Source: Vibrio aestuarianus
GTDB lineage: Bacteria; Pseudomonadota; Gammaproteobacteria; Enterobacterales; Vibrionaceae
Assembly (NCBI RefSeq): GCF_012395185.1
Contig: NZ_JAAZTU010000013.1
Coordinates: 46,247-110,246, forward strand
DNA: 64,000 nt
Reading direction: 5' to 3'
Position numbers and translations under genes: made by a program. The notes beneath the pieces were generated by a model. The model did no database searches. It had not been told where the DNA came from and was given only the letters and a program-made list of their open reading frames with translations. Shown in pieces: positions 7,964-15,867 of this stretch (positions are counted from its first letter, which is position 1; each line of letters starts with the position of its first letter).

Positions 7964-8425
7964 TTAGTTTTTAATGTAGATAAATTGATCCTCATTCCAT
8001 GAAAGGGACGCCATAAAGCTTACATGCGCATCAATTAAGCCTGAAGCGATGGCGTGCCATTGAGTTTGATCCTGCTGCTGGCAAAATTCGAGAGAAAGAA
8101 CGATAATATGTTGCAGCCGTTTCATGCACCAATCTTTGATAATTAAGTCGGTTAACGGATCGGCACTTGTCTGCTGTAGTTTGGCGTAAGCAAACTGTAA
8201 ATATTGAAAGGCAGCATCTGGTTGATTGGTTTGCTGGTGTTGAAATAAACGTAGACAACCATCCAAAAAGTAAGCAATTGCTTTACTTTGATTGTCATTG
8301 AGATCTGGCCCAAATACACTCCTTGGTACATCGATAAGTAACTGTTTAAGCGCTTGCCATTGAGTATCGTTTCGTTGCTGATGAAGCGTTTCCATTGCAT
8401 GTAACCAAATCAATAACCTTGACAT
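7964..8425 (-). CDS. Hypothetical helical protein
   Basis: I do not recognise this protein of 153 residues. It is rich in Gln, Leu, His and Trp, looks all-helical and cytosolic, and has no signal peptide or membrane segment. The start at 8425 is preferred over the ATG at 8461 because GGAAGGAGTGATT directly precedes it. It converges with the lipoprotein hydrolase gene, and an imperfect GCCCTTA/TAAGGGGGC pair (7919-7952) lies between them. No function is proposed. Confidence 0.65.
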   Translation of the reverse strand: MSRLLIWLHAMETLHQQRNDTQWQALKQLLIDVPRSVFGPDLNDNQSKAIAYFLDGCLRLFQHQQTNQPDAAFQYLQFAYAKLQQTSADPLTDLIIKDWCMKRLQHIIVLSLEFCQQQDQTQWHAIASGLIDAHVSFMASLSWNEDQFIYIKN

Positions 8426-8863
8426 AATCACTCCTTCCAATCGCTTAGATTGACTATCCATCTGTAAACAAAACTTCTTTGTATATCTCTTTCCTATTTG
8501 AAGTTGCAGCGGTGTTGGTTACGGTTGCTCACCCCAATCACTTGCCGCCTACCGGTAACTTCAAGTTGCTTAGGTATAGTTTGGTTTAGTTTTGAGTATT
8601 TATCTATATGGGGAAATGGCTTGAGAGTTAGGTTGAATAGGGGCTGGAGAGCCAAAATGAGAGCTGGATCAGAACACATTTTTTAGGGTAATTTCTTAAA
8701 TGTACTTCTACACTGATAGTTGAGCAAAGGATAAGTGAGGGATTTATTAATTAGATTCCAGAAACCCTAGCGCCAATCACATTATGAACTAAATGTTCTT
8801 AACAACAATCGGTCCCTTTGCTAAAGATTACGTGTCCCTTACATGGTTTGTTCGGAGGTAACA
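8426..8863. other. Intergenic region containing a shortened ERIC repeat
   Basis: These 438 bp between two divergent genes hold a shortened ERIC element (8481-8579). The rest, about 8580-8850, is AT-rich and shows no gene I can support. The small frames at 8494-8686 on both strands lie within the repeat and are artefacts of it. Confidence 0.6.
8481..8579 (-). repeat. ERIC-type repeat, shortened copy
   Basis: The ends TTGAAGTTGCAGCGGTGTTG and ACTTCAAGTTGCTTAGGTATA match the full copies at 11353-11480 and 14714-14841. About 30 bp of the centre, including the ATGCTCATGGGGATGAAC arm, are missing. The core GCTCACCCCAATCAC remains. It is in the reverse orientation to the ERIC consensus. Confidence 0.8.
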
Positions 8864-9061
8864 ATGTCCATTAATTCTATTAACCATGACGAAATGACAG
8901 ATATTGCAAGTAAGTGGGACTTCACGGAAGAAGTAGAAACTCAAAAACCGGTTAAAAACCTTAAATCAGCCGAAGCTCGTCGCCGCATTGAAGCATTGAG
9001 AGAGATTCGCGAAAGTGGTTTAACCATTGAGGAAGCAAAGGAGCTAGGTATACTTCACTAA
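8864..9061 (+). CDS. Small conserved Vibrio protein (65 aa)
   Basis: The ATG at 8864 follows GGAGGTAACA, a strong ribosome-binding site, so it is preferred over the ATG at 8843. The product is hydrophilic. Its C-terminal half, SAEARRRIEALREIRESGLT, resembles the short RRRIE motif of small PA3496-like proteins, but I cannot confirm that family. It has no signal peptide or membrane helix. A strong terminator follows 25 bp after the stop, so it is probably a single-gene unit. Confidence 0.7.
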   Translation: MSINSINHDEMTDIASKWDFTEEVETQKPVKNLKSAEARRRIEALREIRESGLTIEEAKELGILH

Positions 9062-9085
9062 CGTGTGCCCCACGATTAAATTCAC

Positions 9086-9110
9086 AAGGGTGGTCTTGGT
9101 ACCACCCTTT
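9086..9110 (+). terminator. Intrinsic terminator
   Basis: AAGGGTGGT and ACCACCCTT pair with a six-base loop, followed by TTGTATTTTCG. It ends the 65-residue gene upstream. Confidence 0.75.
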
Positions 9111-9221
9111 GTATTTTCGTTTTTCTTGATTTCATACCGACAAAACGCACATTTCTATTCTTAATTTTCCCATTTCCTATGCTATATTTCGTGCCACGTA
9201 TTTACTGATCTAGGCTAACTC

Positions 9222-9431
9222 ATGTCCTTCAACCTTTCTTTACTGCCTGCTGATGAAAAAAATAAAGTGGAACTTGATAAGCAAGCCTCATTTTTAATTT
9301 GGAAACTTAAGCAGGGTAAAGCTGGGCCAGAGGAAATCACGAAACAGCAATCAAAGATTGCCAGTGAGACAGAGAAAGAGTGGTTTTTGCAGTCGGTGAA
9401 CAAATACAAAAGAGTGATGGGCGTTGCGTAG
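9222..9431 (+). CDS. Small Vibrio protein, probable DUF3283 family
   Basis: This 69-residue hydrophilic protein (MSFNLSLLPADEKNKVELDK...) fits the short Vibrio family I remember as DUF3283, including the KQGKAGPEEI and SVNKYKRVMGV segments. No function is known to me. No signal peptide, membrane helix or metal motif is visible. It is 89 bp upstream of the YebC-family gene, on the same strand. The family number is from memory and should be confirmed. Confidence 0.65.
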   Translation: MSFNLSLLPADEKNKVELDKQASFLIWKLKQGKAGPEEITKQQSKIASETEKEWFLQSVNKYKRVMGVA

Positions 9432-9520
9432 CGTTCATGTCTTTGCTAAGTGGTGAATTGAAATGATCCCACTTTTTGCTAAAATCCCTCGCATAAAATT
9501 GAATTAGAGAGATCATCCCG

Positions 9521-10237
9521 ATGGGAAGAAGTTTTGAAGTGCGCAAAGCCTCAATGGCGAAAACTCAAGGCGCAAAAATTAAAGTTTATTCCAAATACGG
9601 TAAAGAAATTTACATGTGTGCGAAAAATGGTGGTTCAGACCCAGACATGAATTTGTCTTTGCGTCACCTGATCACCAAGGCGAAAAAAGACCAAGTACCA
9701 GCTCACGTTATCGATAAAGCGCTAGACAAAGCTGCTGGCGGTGGCGGTGAAGATTACCAACCAGCTCGTTACGAAGGTTTTGGCCCTGGTGGTTCAAGCG
9801 TTATTGTTGATTGCTTGACTGACAACGGTAACCGTACTTTCCAAGATGTTCGCCAATGCTTTGTTAAGACTGGTGCAAAAATCGGTACTCCAGGTACTGT
9901 TGCGCACATGTTCGATCATCAAGCGGTATTTCAGTTTAAAGGTGATGATGAAGATTCTATCCTTGAAGCACTGATGATGGATGATGTTGACGTAACGGAT
10001 GTAGAACTTGAAGATGGTGTTATCACGGTATTCGCGCCACACACTGAATTCTTCAAAGTAAAAACATCTTTGAACACGCAATTTCCTGATATCACTTTGG
10101 ATGTGGAAGAGATTACTTTTGTACCTCAAACCCATACTCCAGTTACCGGTGATGATGCTGAGAAGTTCCAGAAGTTCTTAGATATGCTAGATGATTGTGA
10201 TGACGTTCAGCAGGTTTACCATAACGCTGAGTTGTAA
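9521..10237 (+). CDS. YebC/PmpR-family protein (YeeN-like)
   Basis: The 238-residue protein has the YebC/PmpR fold throughout. The N-terminal helical part includes [20 protein letters not shown] and [21 protein letters not shown], then the [19 protein letters not shown] motif (about 74-92), then two ferredoxin-like domains. Family members have been described as DNA-binding regulators and, more recently, as factors that relieve ribosome stalling. The [15 protein letters not shown] start is typical of the YeeN branch, as opposed to YebC itself, which in gamma-proteobacteria usually sits by ruvC. V. cholerae has a counterpart close to rctB (VCA0006, from memory). A strong terminator follows. Confidence 0.9.
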   Translation: MGRSFEVRKASMAKTQGAKIKVYSKYGKEIYMCAKNGGSDPDMNLSLRHLITKAKKDQVPAHVIDKALDKAAGGGGEDYQPARYEGFGPGGSSVIVDCLTDNGNRTFQDVRQCFVKTGAKIGTPGTVAHMFDHQAVFQFKGDDEDSILEALMMDDVDVTDVELEDGVITVFAPHTEFFKVKTSLNTQFPDITLDVEEITFVPQTHTPVTGDDAEKFQKFLDMLDDCDDVQQVYHNAEL

Positions 10238-10255
10238 TTTCATCAAAACCATATA

Positions 10256-10281
10256 AACCGAGCTACTAGCTCGGTTTTTTT
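10256..10281 (+). terminator. Intrinsic terminator after the YebC-family gene
   Basis: ACCGAGCTACTAGCTCGGT folds into a tight hairpin and is followed by seven T residues. It lies 19 bp after the stop codon. Confidence 0.9.
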
Positions 10282-10420
10282 ATCTTTGCCGTGTAAAGCA
10301 TGTGTGTTTCTCGTCCTTATCCCTACTAAAAACAGGTATAACGAGAAGGTTATTGTCATAGACATAATGCATGCAATCCCGAAACTAGGGCAGACGCGTT
10401 GCTAATATAAGGAGAAAACA

Positions 10421-11290
10421 ATGAAAGTGAGTTTTATTGGTCTAGGGGTCATGGGTTTTCCTATGGCGGGGCATCTGCAAGCTACGGGGTTTGATGTCAC
10501 GGTTTATAACCGCACACATTCCAAAGCGCAGCAGTGGGTTGAAAAATACCAAGGCAAGCTTGCTGATAATGTAAGCGATTGTGTTAAAGATGCCGATATT
10601 GTGCTGACTTGCGTGGGTAATGACGACGACGTTCGCAGTATGACGACCAGCCCATCAGGTGCGATTGCAGCAATGAAGCCTGGCTCGATTTTGGTTGATC
10701 ACACCACCACATCGGCCTTGCTTGCTGAAGAGCTAGAAAAGGCATCAGTAGCCGCTGGCATTCGTTTTATGGATGCTCCGGTATCTGGTGGACAAGCTGG
10801 CGCTGAAAATGGTGTATTGACAATTATGTGCGGTGGAGACCAGGCTCTCTTCGATACGCTGCAACCTATTTTTGCCGCTTATGGTAAATCATCGGTACTG
10901 ATGGGGAGAGTAGGGCAAGGTCAGCGCGCAAAAATGGTCAATCAGATATGCATTGCAGGGGTATTAAATGGTTTGTCTGAAGGACTTATTTTGGCGGAAA
11001 AGTCTGGGTTAGATATTGCTACTTTAGTGGATTGCTTAAAAAATGGTGCGGCAGGCTCATGGCAGATGGAAAATCGTGCGGTGAATATGTCAATGGGCAA
11101 ATTTGATTATGGATTCGCCATTGATTGGATGATTAAAGACTTAGGTTTTTGCCTTGATGAAGCACAGCGCCAAGGAGTGAAACTACCAATGACAGAGAAT
11201 ACGATCCAAGCTTATCAATCTCTATCCGCTCAAGGTGATGGAAGAATGGATACTTCAGTGCTCATTAAAGCGATAAAACAGCACGCTTAA
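10421..11290 (+). CDS. NAD(P)-dependent beta-hydroxyacid dehydrogenase (3-hydroxyisobutyrate dehydrogenase family)
   Basis: The 289-residue protein shows the complete family pattern. A Rossmann motif GLGVMGFPMAGHL (7-19) precedes the substrate-binding segment FMDAPVSGGQAGA (117-128). The catalytic Lys171 lies in GQGQRAKMVNQ, followed by the all-helical C-terminal domain. Such enzymes oxidise 3-hydroxyisobutyrate, tartronate semialdehyde or similar short beta-hydroxyacids, or run in reverse. The substrate cannot be read from the sequence. An AAGGAGA ribosome-binding site precedes the ATG. It is a single-gene unit with its own terminator. Confidence 0.87.
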   Translation: MKVSFIGLGVMGFPMAGHLQATGFDVTVYNRTHSKAQQWVEKYQGKLADNVSDCVKDADIVLTCVGNDDDVRSMTTSPSGAIAAMKPGSILVDHTTTSALLAEELEKASVAAGIRFMDAPVSGGQAGAENGVLTIMCGGDQALFDTLQPIFAAYGKSSVLMGRVGQGQRAKMVNQICIAGVLNGLSEGLILAEKSGLDIATLVDCLKNGAAGSWQMENRAVNMSMGKFDYGFAIDWMIKDLGFCLDEAQRQGVKLPMTENTIQAYQSLSAQGDGRMDTSVLIKAIKQHA

Positions 11291-11306
11291 AACTTTCAGC
11301 ACAAAT

Positions 11307-11340
11307 AAAAAGCCTTTGATTGGTCTTTAGGGGCTTTTTT
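11307..11340 (+). terminator. Probable intrinsic terminator
   Basis: AAAAAGCCT and AGGGGCTTTTTT pair around a 13-base loop, followed directly by the T run. The stem is short, so strength is moderate. Confidence 0.65.
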
Positions 11341-11352
11341 ACAACACATTGA

Positions 11353-11480
11353 TATACCCTTCCTGCTTGAAGTTGCAGCGGTGTTGCTACGTTCGTTTAC
11401 TCCAATCACATAGTTTATCTATGCTCATGGGGATGAACTCACTTGTTGCCTACCTGCGACTTCAAGTTGTTTGGGTGTAG
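11353..11480 (-). repeat. ERIC repeat, full length, reverse orientation
   Basis: This 128-bp element reads in reverse complement like the enterobacterial repetitive intergenic consensus (about 127 bp). It has TATACCC-type ends, a central imperfect palindrome around ATAGTTTATCTATGCTCAT and the TGATTGGGGTGAGCG-like core. It is close to an inverse copy of the element at 14714-14841. ERIC elements are non-autonomous intergenic palindromes also known from Vibrio. Confidence 0.88.
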
Positions 11481-11672
11481 TGTAAATATCAACAATATTA
11501 GTCTTCGTTTCCTGCCTGAACTAGCATATTTTCGTTGAATCATTCCAAACTAATCTTGTGAATAGTATTTAAGTTATTTGCTAACGTTGGGTAACATAAA
11601 CACCCATCTACCGATGTTTATATTCTTTAAAATTATAGCTTTTCACCTCAAAAATGTTGGATCATAAATAAA

Positions 11673-11687
11673 GTTTACACTGTAAAT
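11673..11687. promoter_or_regulatory. parS2: parS2 centromere site
   Basis: TTTACACTGTAAA (11674-11686) is a perfect inverted repeat around one base. It matches the parS2 consensus and the same core recurs at 49480-49492. It lies in the AT-rich leader of the chemotaxis operon, about 9 kb from the origin-proximal site. Confidence 0.85.
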
Positions 11688-11918
11688 AATTTATTGAAAT
11701 GAAGTTCCCCAAGTCATGTTTCATATTATTTTTAGTCTTACTATCTCTGATTAAAAATTTTAATTATTAATGAGTTACAACTTTTTTCTGTATTGTTTGC
11801 TTTTTTATCTTCTCTTTTTGTTGTTATGCAGCCGCTTGCTAATTAAGTATTACCTTCTACACTCAAAATCAGGCTTAAAACAAAATAATTAGAAAAATAA
11901 TAATACATAAGGGTTGGT

Positions 11919-12182
11919 ATGGATTTAACGTTGGCTGAGTCTTTGGAAATTTCAACGGTGTTGGATTCCAAAGCTCAATATCTAGAATGGCTTAAACAAA
12001 ATTCCCCTCTGCGCATTGATGCCTCTCTCGTGGCACATGTTGATGCCGCAGGAATTCAATTACTCGCTTCATTCTTTATGACAGCGAGGCATGCCAACAT
12101 CGATATCAGCTTAGTAAACGCAACAAATACACTCACTGAAGGGATTACAGTGCTGGCTTTAGAAGGCCTGTTCGCAGAGTAA
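11919..12182 (+). CDS. STAS-domain protein without a phospho-acceptor serine
   Basis: This 87-residue protein is a single STAS domain, the fold of anti-sigma-factor antagonists such as SpoIIAA. Where active members carry the phosphorylated Ser in D-S-A-G, this one reads D42-A43-A44-G45, so it cannot be switched by phosphorylation there. It is the first gene of the chemotaxis operon, 23 bp before cheY. V. cholerae cluster III is recalled to start similarly. A role as a structural or constitutive binding partner in the chemotaxis complex is an inference. A second STAS gene with an intact Ser lies at the other end of the operon. Confidence 0.85.
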   Translation: MDLTLAESLEISTVLDSKAQYLEWLKQNSPLRIDASLVAHVDAAGIQLLASFFMTARHANIDISLVNATNTLTEGITVLALEGLFAE

Positions 12183-12205
12183 TCGGGTTTTGTAAGGAAA
12201 AATCT

Positions 12206-12565
12206 ATGACAAAGATTCTCGCTGTTGACGATTCTGTTTCAATCCGCCAAATGCTTAGTCACACATTGAAAGATGCGGGCTATGAGGTTGAAACAGCCAA
12301 TGATGGAAGTGATGCGTTGCGCAAGGCGCAGCAGACAAAGTTTGACGTTGTTATCTCTGACGTCAATATGCCTATCATGGGCGGGTTTGATTTGGTAAGA
12401 GCAATAAGAGGGAAACCACAGTACAAATTCATCCCCATTTTAATGCTAACGACTGAAACCAGTATGGAAAAAAAGCAAGAGGGAAAATCAGCAGGAGCAA
12501 CGGGGTGGTTGGTCAAGCCATTTAACCCTGACACTTTATTAAAAACACTGAAACGCGTTATTTAA
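12206..12565 (+). CDS. cheY: Chemotaxis response regulator CheY
   Basis: This stand-alone receiver domain has 119 residues. The acidic pair Asp8-Asp9, the phospho-acceptor Asp52 in SDVNMP, the switch Thr82/Thr83 in LMLTTETS and Lys104 in VKPF are all present. It takes phosphate from CheA, which is encoded 60 bp downstream. In V. cholerae only the cluster II CheY3 is known to drive the flagellar motor, so this cluster III type may act on another target. The AAGGAAAAATCT before the ATG is a usable ribosome-binding site. Confidence 0.95.
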   Translation: MTKILAVDDSVSIRQMLSHTLKDAGYEVETANDGSDALRKAQQTKFDVVISDVNMPIMGGFDLVRAIRGKPQYKFIPILMLTTETSMEKKQEGKSAGATGWLVKPFNPDTLLKTLKRVI

Positions 12566-12625
12566 AAATAGAACCATATAAAAAAACACCATCATAAATA
12601 ACAATATCAATTGGCAGGAATATCT

Positions 12626-14713
12626 ATGGCTCTAGACATGGAAATGTTGCGCAAGATGTTTTACGAAGAATGTCGTGAAAATCTTGAAGTACTTGAAAGT
12701 GTACTACTTAACCTTGATCCTCTCGAGGTTGACAACGAGACCATTAATACTATTTTTCGTGCCGCTCATTCGATAAAAGGTGGAGCCGCTACGTTTAACT
12801 TACTTGATATCAGTGAGTTCACTCATTCGGTTGAAGCGTATTTGGATTTGGTGCGAAATGAACAAGCAACGTTAACTGCTCAAAGTGTTGATATTCTCCT
12901 TAAAGGTGGCGATTGCATCCGAAACATGCTCGAAGGATACGAAAGTGGTATCGATGTTGATCATGATCTTAAACAAAAAGTTAGCCATTCTTTGCAAGCG
13001 TTATTGTCGATAAGTAATGAAGAGCAAGTACTGGATAATGCTCAGCAACCAAACGCTGAATTAAAGAGCCCTCTCGAAAATCATAATGCAAACACCCGTT
13101 GGGAGATCGTCTTTTCGCCTCATCAAGAACTGTTTTTTAGCGGTAATGATCCATTGAGACTCTTACGCGAACTCAAAGAACTCGATGAGCAATGCACTAT
13201 AGAGGTTCAGCAAGATACTCTCCCCGAGCTTGCTGAAATCGAGGCTGAACTTTGCTATTTAGGTTGGACGATTACCTTAAATGGTTGCATTGATGAAAAT
13301 GATATTCGTGAGATTTTCGAATGGGTTGAAGATCAATGTGACTTGGCGATTTCACGGCTAGAGATCGGCGTTCAAATGACACCTCCTCATGCAGATCAAC
13401 CGACAGTAGAATCGAGCAATAGGCAGGAAGACGTCTTATCTGTTGTGACGATACCAACTTCTGACCTTTCTCCTAAAGCAACTAAAGCGGCGAAACCCGA
13501 ATCGAGTGTTAGCTCAATTCGGGTTGATATCGATAAAGTTGATAGCTTAATTAACCTGGTGGGGGAGTTAGTCATTACGCAATCAATGCTGACTGAAATT
13601 GGTAATGATTTCAGTATGGATAAGCTGGAAAAACTTAAAGCTGGCCTCGCTCAACTGCTGCAAAATAGTAAAGATCTACAAGAAAATGTACTCAATATCA
13701 GAATGTTACCCATGAGTTTTGCTTTTAGCCGTTTTCCTCGCTTAGTTCGAGATTTGTGCGGTCGGCTTGAAAAGAAAGTTGAACTGAATATTGTCGGAGA
13801 AAACACCGAGTTAGATAAAACGGTATTGGAACGCATTGTTGATCCACTAGTGCACCTAGTGCGAAATGGCATTGATCACGGTATTGAACAGCCGCAATTT
13901 CGCCTTGATCAAGGCAAGGCGGAAACCGGTACGATAGAACTCCATGCTTACCATCAAGGTGGTTCAATTATTGTTGAAGTAAAAGATGATGGTGCAGGTA
14001 TTGATTGTGAAAGAATATGGCAAAAAGCCATAGAAAAAGGTGTGCTTCCTAAAGACTCTCGGCGTGAAGACATCTCTGATAAACAGATACTTAACCTCAT
14101 TTTCGCCCCCGGTTTTTCAACAGCAGAGCAAGTTTCAGATATCTCTGGTCGAGGTGTCGGCATGGATGTGGTGAAACGAAACATTGAAGAGCTCGGTGGC
14201 CATATTGAAGTGGAATCAACGCTTGGTAAAGGCAGTCATTTCACCATTAGCTTACCGCTCACCTTAGCCATTTTGGATGGGCAATTGGTTAAAGTAGGCG
14301 GTGAAGTTTATATCATTCCTCTTCTGACGATCATCGAATCTATTCAAATTAATCATGCCAACATCAAATATGCCGCTGGTGGGGTTGAACTGTACCGCTT
14401 ACGGGAAGAAAACATCCCTATCTTACGTCTGCAAGATGAGCTTGAGATGGGGGAAAGTGGAGAGTTAAGCGATAGGATTATTTGCTTTGTCGAGGCGGCA
14501 GGCAACCGAGTCGGGCTATTGGTCGATGAGTTATTGGATCAGCAGCAAGTTGTGATTAAAAGCTTAGATTCCAACTACAGCAAAGTATCCGGTATCTCGG
14601 GCGCTACGATTTTAGGCGACGGCTCAGTTTCTCTGATATTAGATATTCAAGGTTTAATTTCAGCGTACTCAAATCGCCGTTCAAATCCCTCATCCAAAAT
14701 TATTGCAGCCTAA
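12626..14713 (+). CDS. cheA: Chemotaxis histidine kinase CheA
   Basis: The product has 695 residues from the ATG at 12626, which follows AGGAATATCT. The frame also allows a TTG start at 12611. Domain order is HPt (about 1-105, phospho-His48 in RAAHSIKGGA), a variable region that may be a P2-like domain (about 150-245), dimerisation helices (about 300-365), the HATPase domain with VRNGIDHGIE, KDDGAGID and SGRGVGMDVV (about 370-535), and a CheW-like domain at the end. It autophosphorylates under receptor control and feeds CheY and CheB. The linker between the HPt and P3 regions is long and acidic. An ERIC element follows it directly within the operon. Confidence 0.95.
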   Translation: MALDMEMLRKMFYEECRENLEVLESVLLNLDPLEVDNETINTIFRAAHSIKGGAATFNLLDISEFTHSVEAYLDLVRNEQATLTAQSVDILLKGGDCIRNMLEGYESGIDVDHDLKQKVSHSLQALLSISNEEQVLDNAQQPNAELKSPLENHNANTRWEIVFSPHQELFFSGNDPLRLLRELKELDEQCTIEVQQDTLPELAEIEAELCYLGWTITLNGCIDENDIREIFEWVEDQCDLAISRLEIGVQMTPPHADQPTVESSNRQEDVLSVVTIPTSDLSPKATKAAKPESSVSSIRVDIDKVDSLINLVGELVITQSMLTEIGNDFSMDKLEKLKAGLAQLLQNSKDLQENVLNIRMLPMSFAFSRFPRLVRDLCGRLEKKVELNIVGENTELDKTVLERIVDPLVHLVRNGIDHGIEQPQFRLDQGKAETGTIELHAYHQGGSIIVEVKDDGAGIDCERIWQKAIEKGVLPKDSRREDISDKQILNLIFAPGFSTAEQVSDISGRGVGMDVVKRNIEELGGHIEVESTLGKGSHFTISLPLTLAILDGQLVKVGGEVYIIPLLTIIESIQINHANIKYAAGGVELYRLREENIPILRLQDELEMGESGELSDRIICFVEAAGNRVGLLVDELLDQQQVVIKSLDSNYSKVSGISGATILGDGSVSLILDIQGLISAYSNRRSNPSSKIIAA

Positions 14714-14841
14714 TATACCCAAACAACTTGAAGTTGCAGGTAGGCGGCAAGTGAGTTCATCCCCATGAGCATAGATAAACTATGTGATTGGGGTGAGCGA
14801 ATGTAGCCAACACCGCTGCAACTTCAAGTAGGAAGGGTATA
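14714..14841 (+). repeat. ERIC repeat, full length, inside the chemotaxis operon
   Basis: This 128-bp copy runs from TATACCC to GGGTATA in the consensus orientation and includes GATAAACTATGTGATTGGGG. It starts at the first base after the cheA stop codon and ends 20 bp before the first cheW. It will be transcribed as a long hairpin within the operon mRNA. Confidence 0.9.
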
Positions 14842-14861
14842 AAGATGAAAAGGAAGAAGGA

Positions 14862-15389
14862 ATGGAAGCAGAATATTCATCAACTCATCAAAATACGGCT
14901 CAAGCGCAAAGCGTGTTGAATGCATTGTACGAAGAACGCAGTAGCGCCGCTGATTTTCTAAGTTTCCGTCTTGCTAAAGAACTTTATGGCGTCGCTATTC
15001 AGGATGTGGAAGAGATTAGAGTATGGGAACAACCCACGCCAATTCCTCATGCTCCTGAATTTGTTAAAGGGGTCATTAATATGCGAGGCATGATCGTCCC
15101 TATTATTGATCTACGCATTCGCTTTGGGGTTTCACCTTGTGAGTACTTACCAACTACGGTCGTATTGGTATTGCACTGTCAACAAGAGGAACAACAAAGA
15201 GTCATGGGGTTGGTTGTTGACGCTGTCAGTGATGTTATTGCTCAAGGTGAGAATGTGCTCTTTCCTGCGATTGGTGAAACTACCGCGGCATCTTACTTAC
15301 TTGGTTTACTCAATGTTGGTGATGAAGTGATGTCACTGCTTGATACCCATGAGCTTCTCGATATGCAGCGCATTTTAGGTGGAGAGTAG
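14862..15389 (+). CDS. cheW: CheW-type chemotaxis coupling protein (first copy)
   Basis: This 175-residue protein has an about 30-residue N-terminal tail before the CheW SH3-like fold, which begins at FLSFRLAKELYGVAIQDVEEI. The hallmark VKGVINMRGMIVPIIDLRIRFG is present (residues about 67-88). CheW links receptors to CheA at the array baseplate. It is separated from cheA by the ERIC element and from the next cheW by only 3 bp. The two copies share the fold but are clearly diverged. Confidence 0.93.
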   Translation: MEAEYSSTHQNTAQAQSVLNALYEERSSAADFLSFRLAKELYGVAIQDVEEIRVWEQPTPIPHAPEFVKGVINMRGMIVPIIDLRIRFGVSPCEYLPTTVVLVLHCQQEEQQRVMGLVVDAVSDVIAQGENVLFPAIGETTAASYLLGLLNVGDEVMSLLDTHELLDMQRILGGE

Positions 15390-15392
15390 CTT

Positions 15393-15857
15393 ATGCCAAC
15401 ACAAGAATTTCTCAGTTTTGTGCTTGATGGTGATGAGTACGCGGTACCCATTTTAGACGTACGTGAAGTGCGAGGTTGGAATGACGTTCGTGCGGTACCC
15501 AATGCCCCCGACTATTTGCTTGGGTTGCTTGATATCCGCGGTGAATACGTTCCGATTGTTGACTTGCGGTTACGTTTTCATTTGTCACCTGCACAAATAG
15601 GCGCCACAACGGTTGTCATTGTCCTCAATGATAGTCACAACAATCCATTAGGGGTCATTGTCGATGGTGTTTCCGAGGTTTATGACCTGAGTTTAGAGCA
15701 AATTAAACCAGTCCCAGCCTTATCGTCATCGGTCGATCAGCGTTTTATGAAAGGGATCGCCTCTGTAGCTAATGGTCATTTGATCTTAATTAATATCGAG
15801 GCCCTTTTTGATGTAACAGGGCTAAACCAGACGTTTGTAGAAGAAGCTATTATGTGA
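15393..15857 (+). CDS. cheW: CheW-type chemotaxis coupling protein (second copy)
   Basis: This 154-residue CheW has the standard length and no N-terminal tail. It starts [22 protein letters not shown] and carries the [20 protein letters not shown] hallmark. It lies 3 bp after the first cheW and 10 bp before the receptor gene, so translation is likely coupled. Two CheW proteins in one operon suggest mixed baseplate rings or receptor-specific coupling, which is an inference. Confidence 0.93.
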   Translation: MPTQEFLSFVLDGDEYAVPILDVREVRGWNDVRAVPNAPDYLLGLLDIRGEYVPIVDLRLRFHLSPAQIGATTVVIVLNDSHNNPLGVIVDGVSEVYDLSLEQIKPVPALSSSVDQRFMKGIASVANGHLILINIEALFDVTGLNQTFVEEAIM

Positions 15858-15867
15858 GGGAATACTC

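Larger units (their letters stand above)
11291..11918. other. Long intergenic region before the chemotaxis operon
   Basis: These 628 bp contain a terminator, a full-length ERIC repeat (11353-11480), a parS2 site (11673-11687) and a very AT-rich leader that should carry the promoter of the chemotaxis operon. I cannot pick a sigma-factor motif with confidence. No gene is visible. Confidence 0.7.

Noticed and set aside
8494..8686. Two opposite frames of 61-62 codons
   Set aside because: Both run through the palindromic ERIC repeat and are by-products of it.
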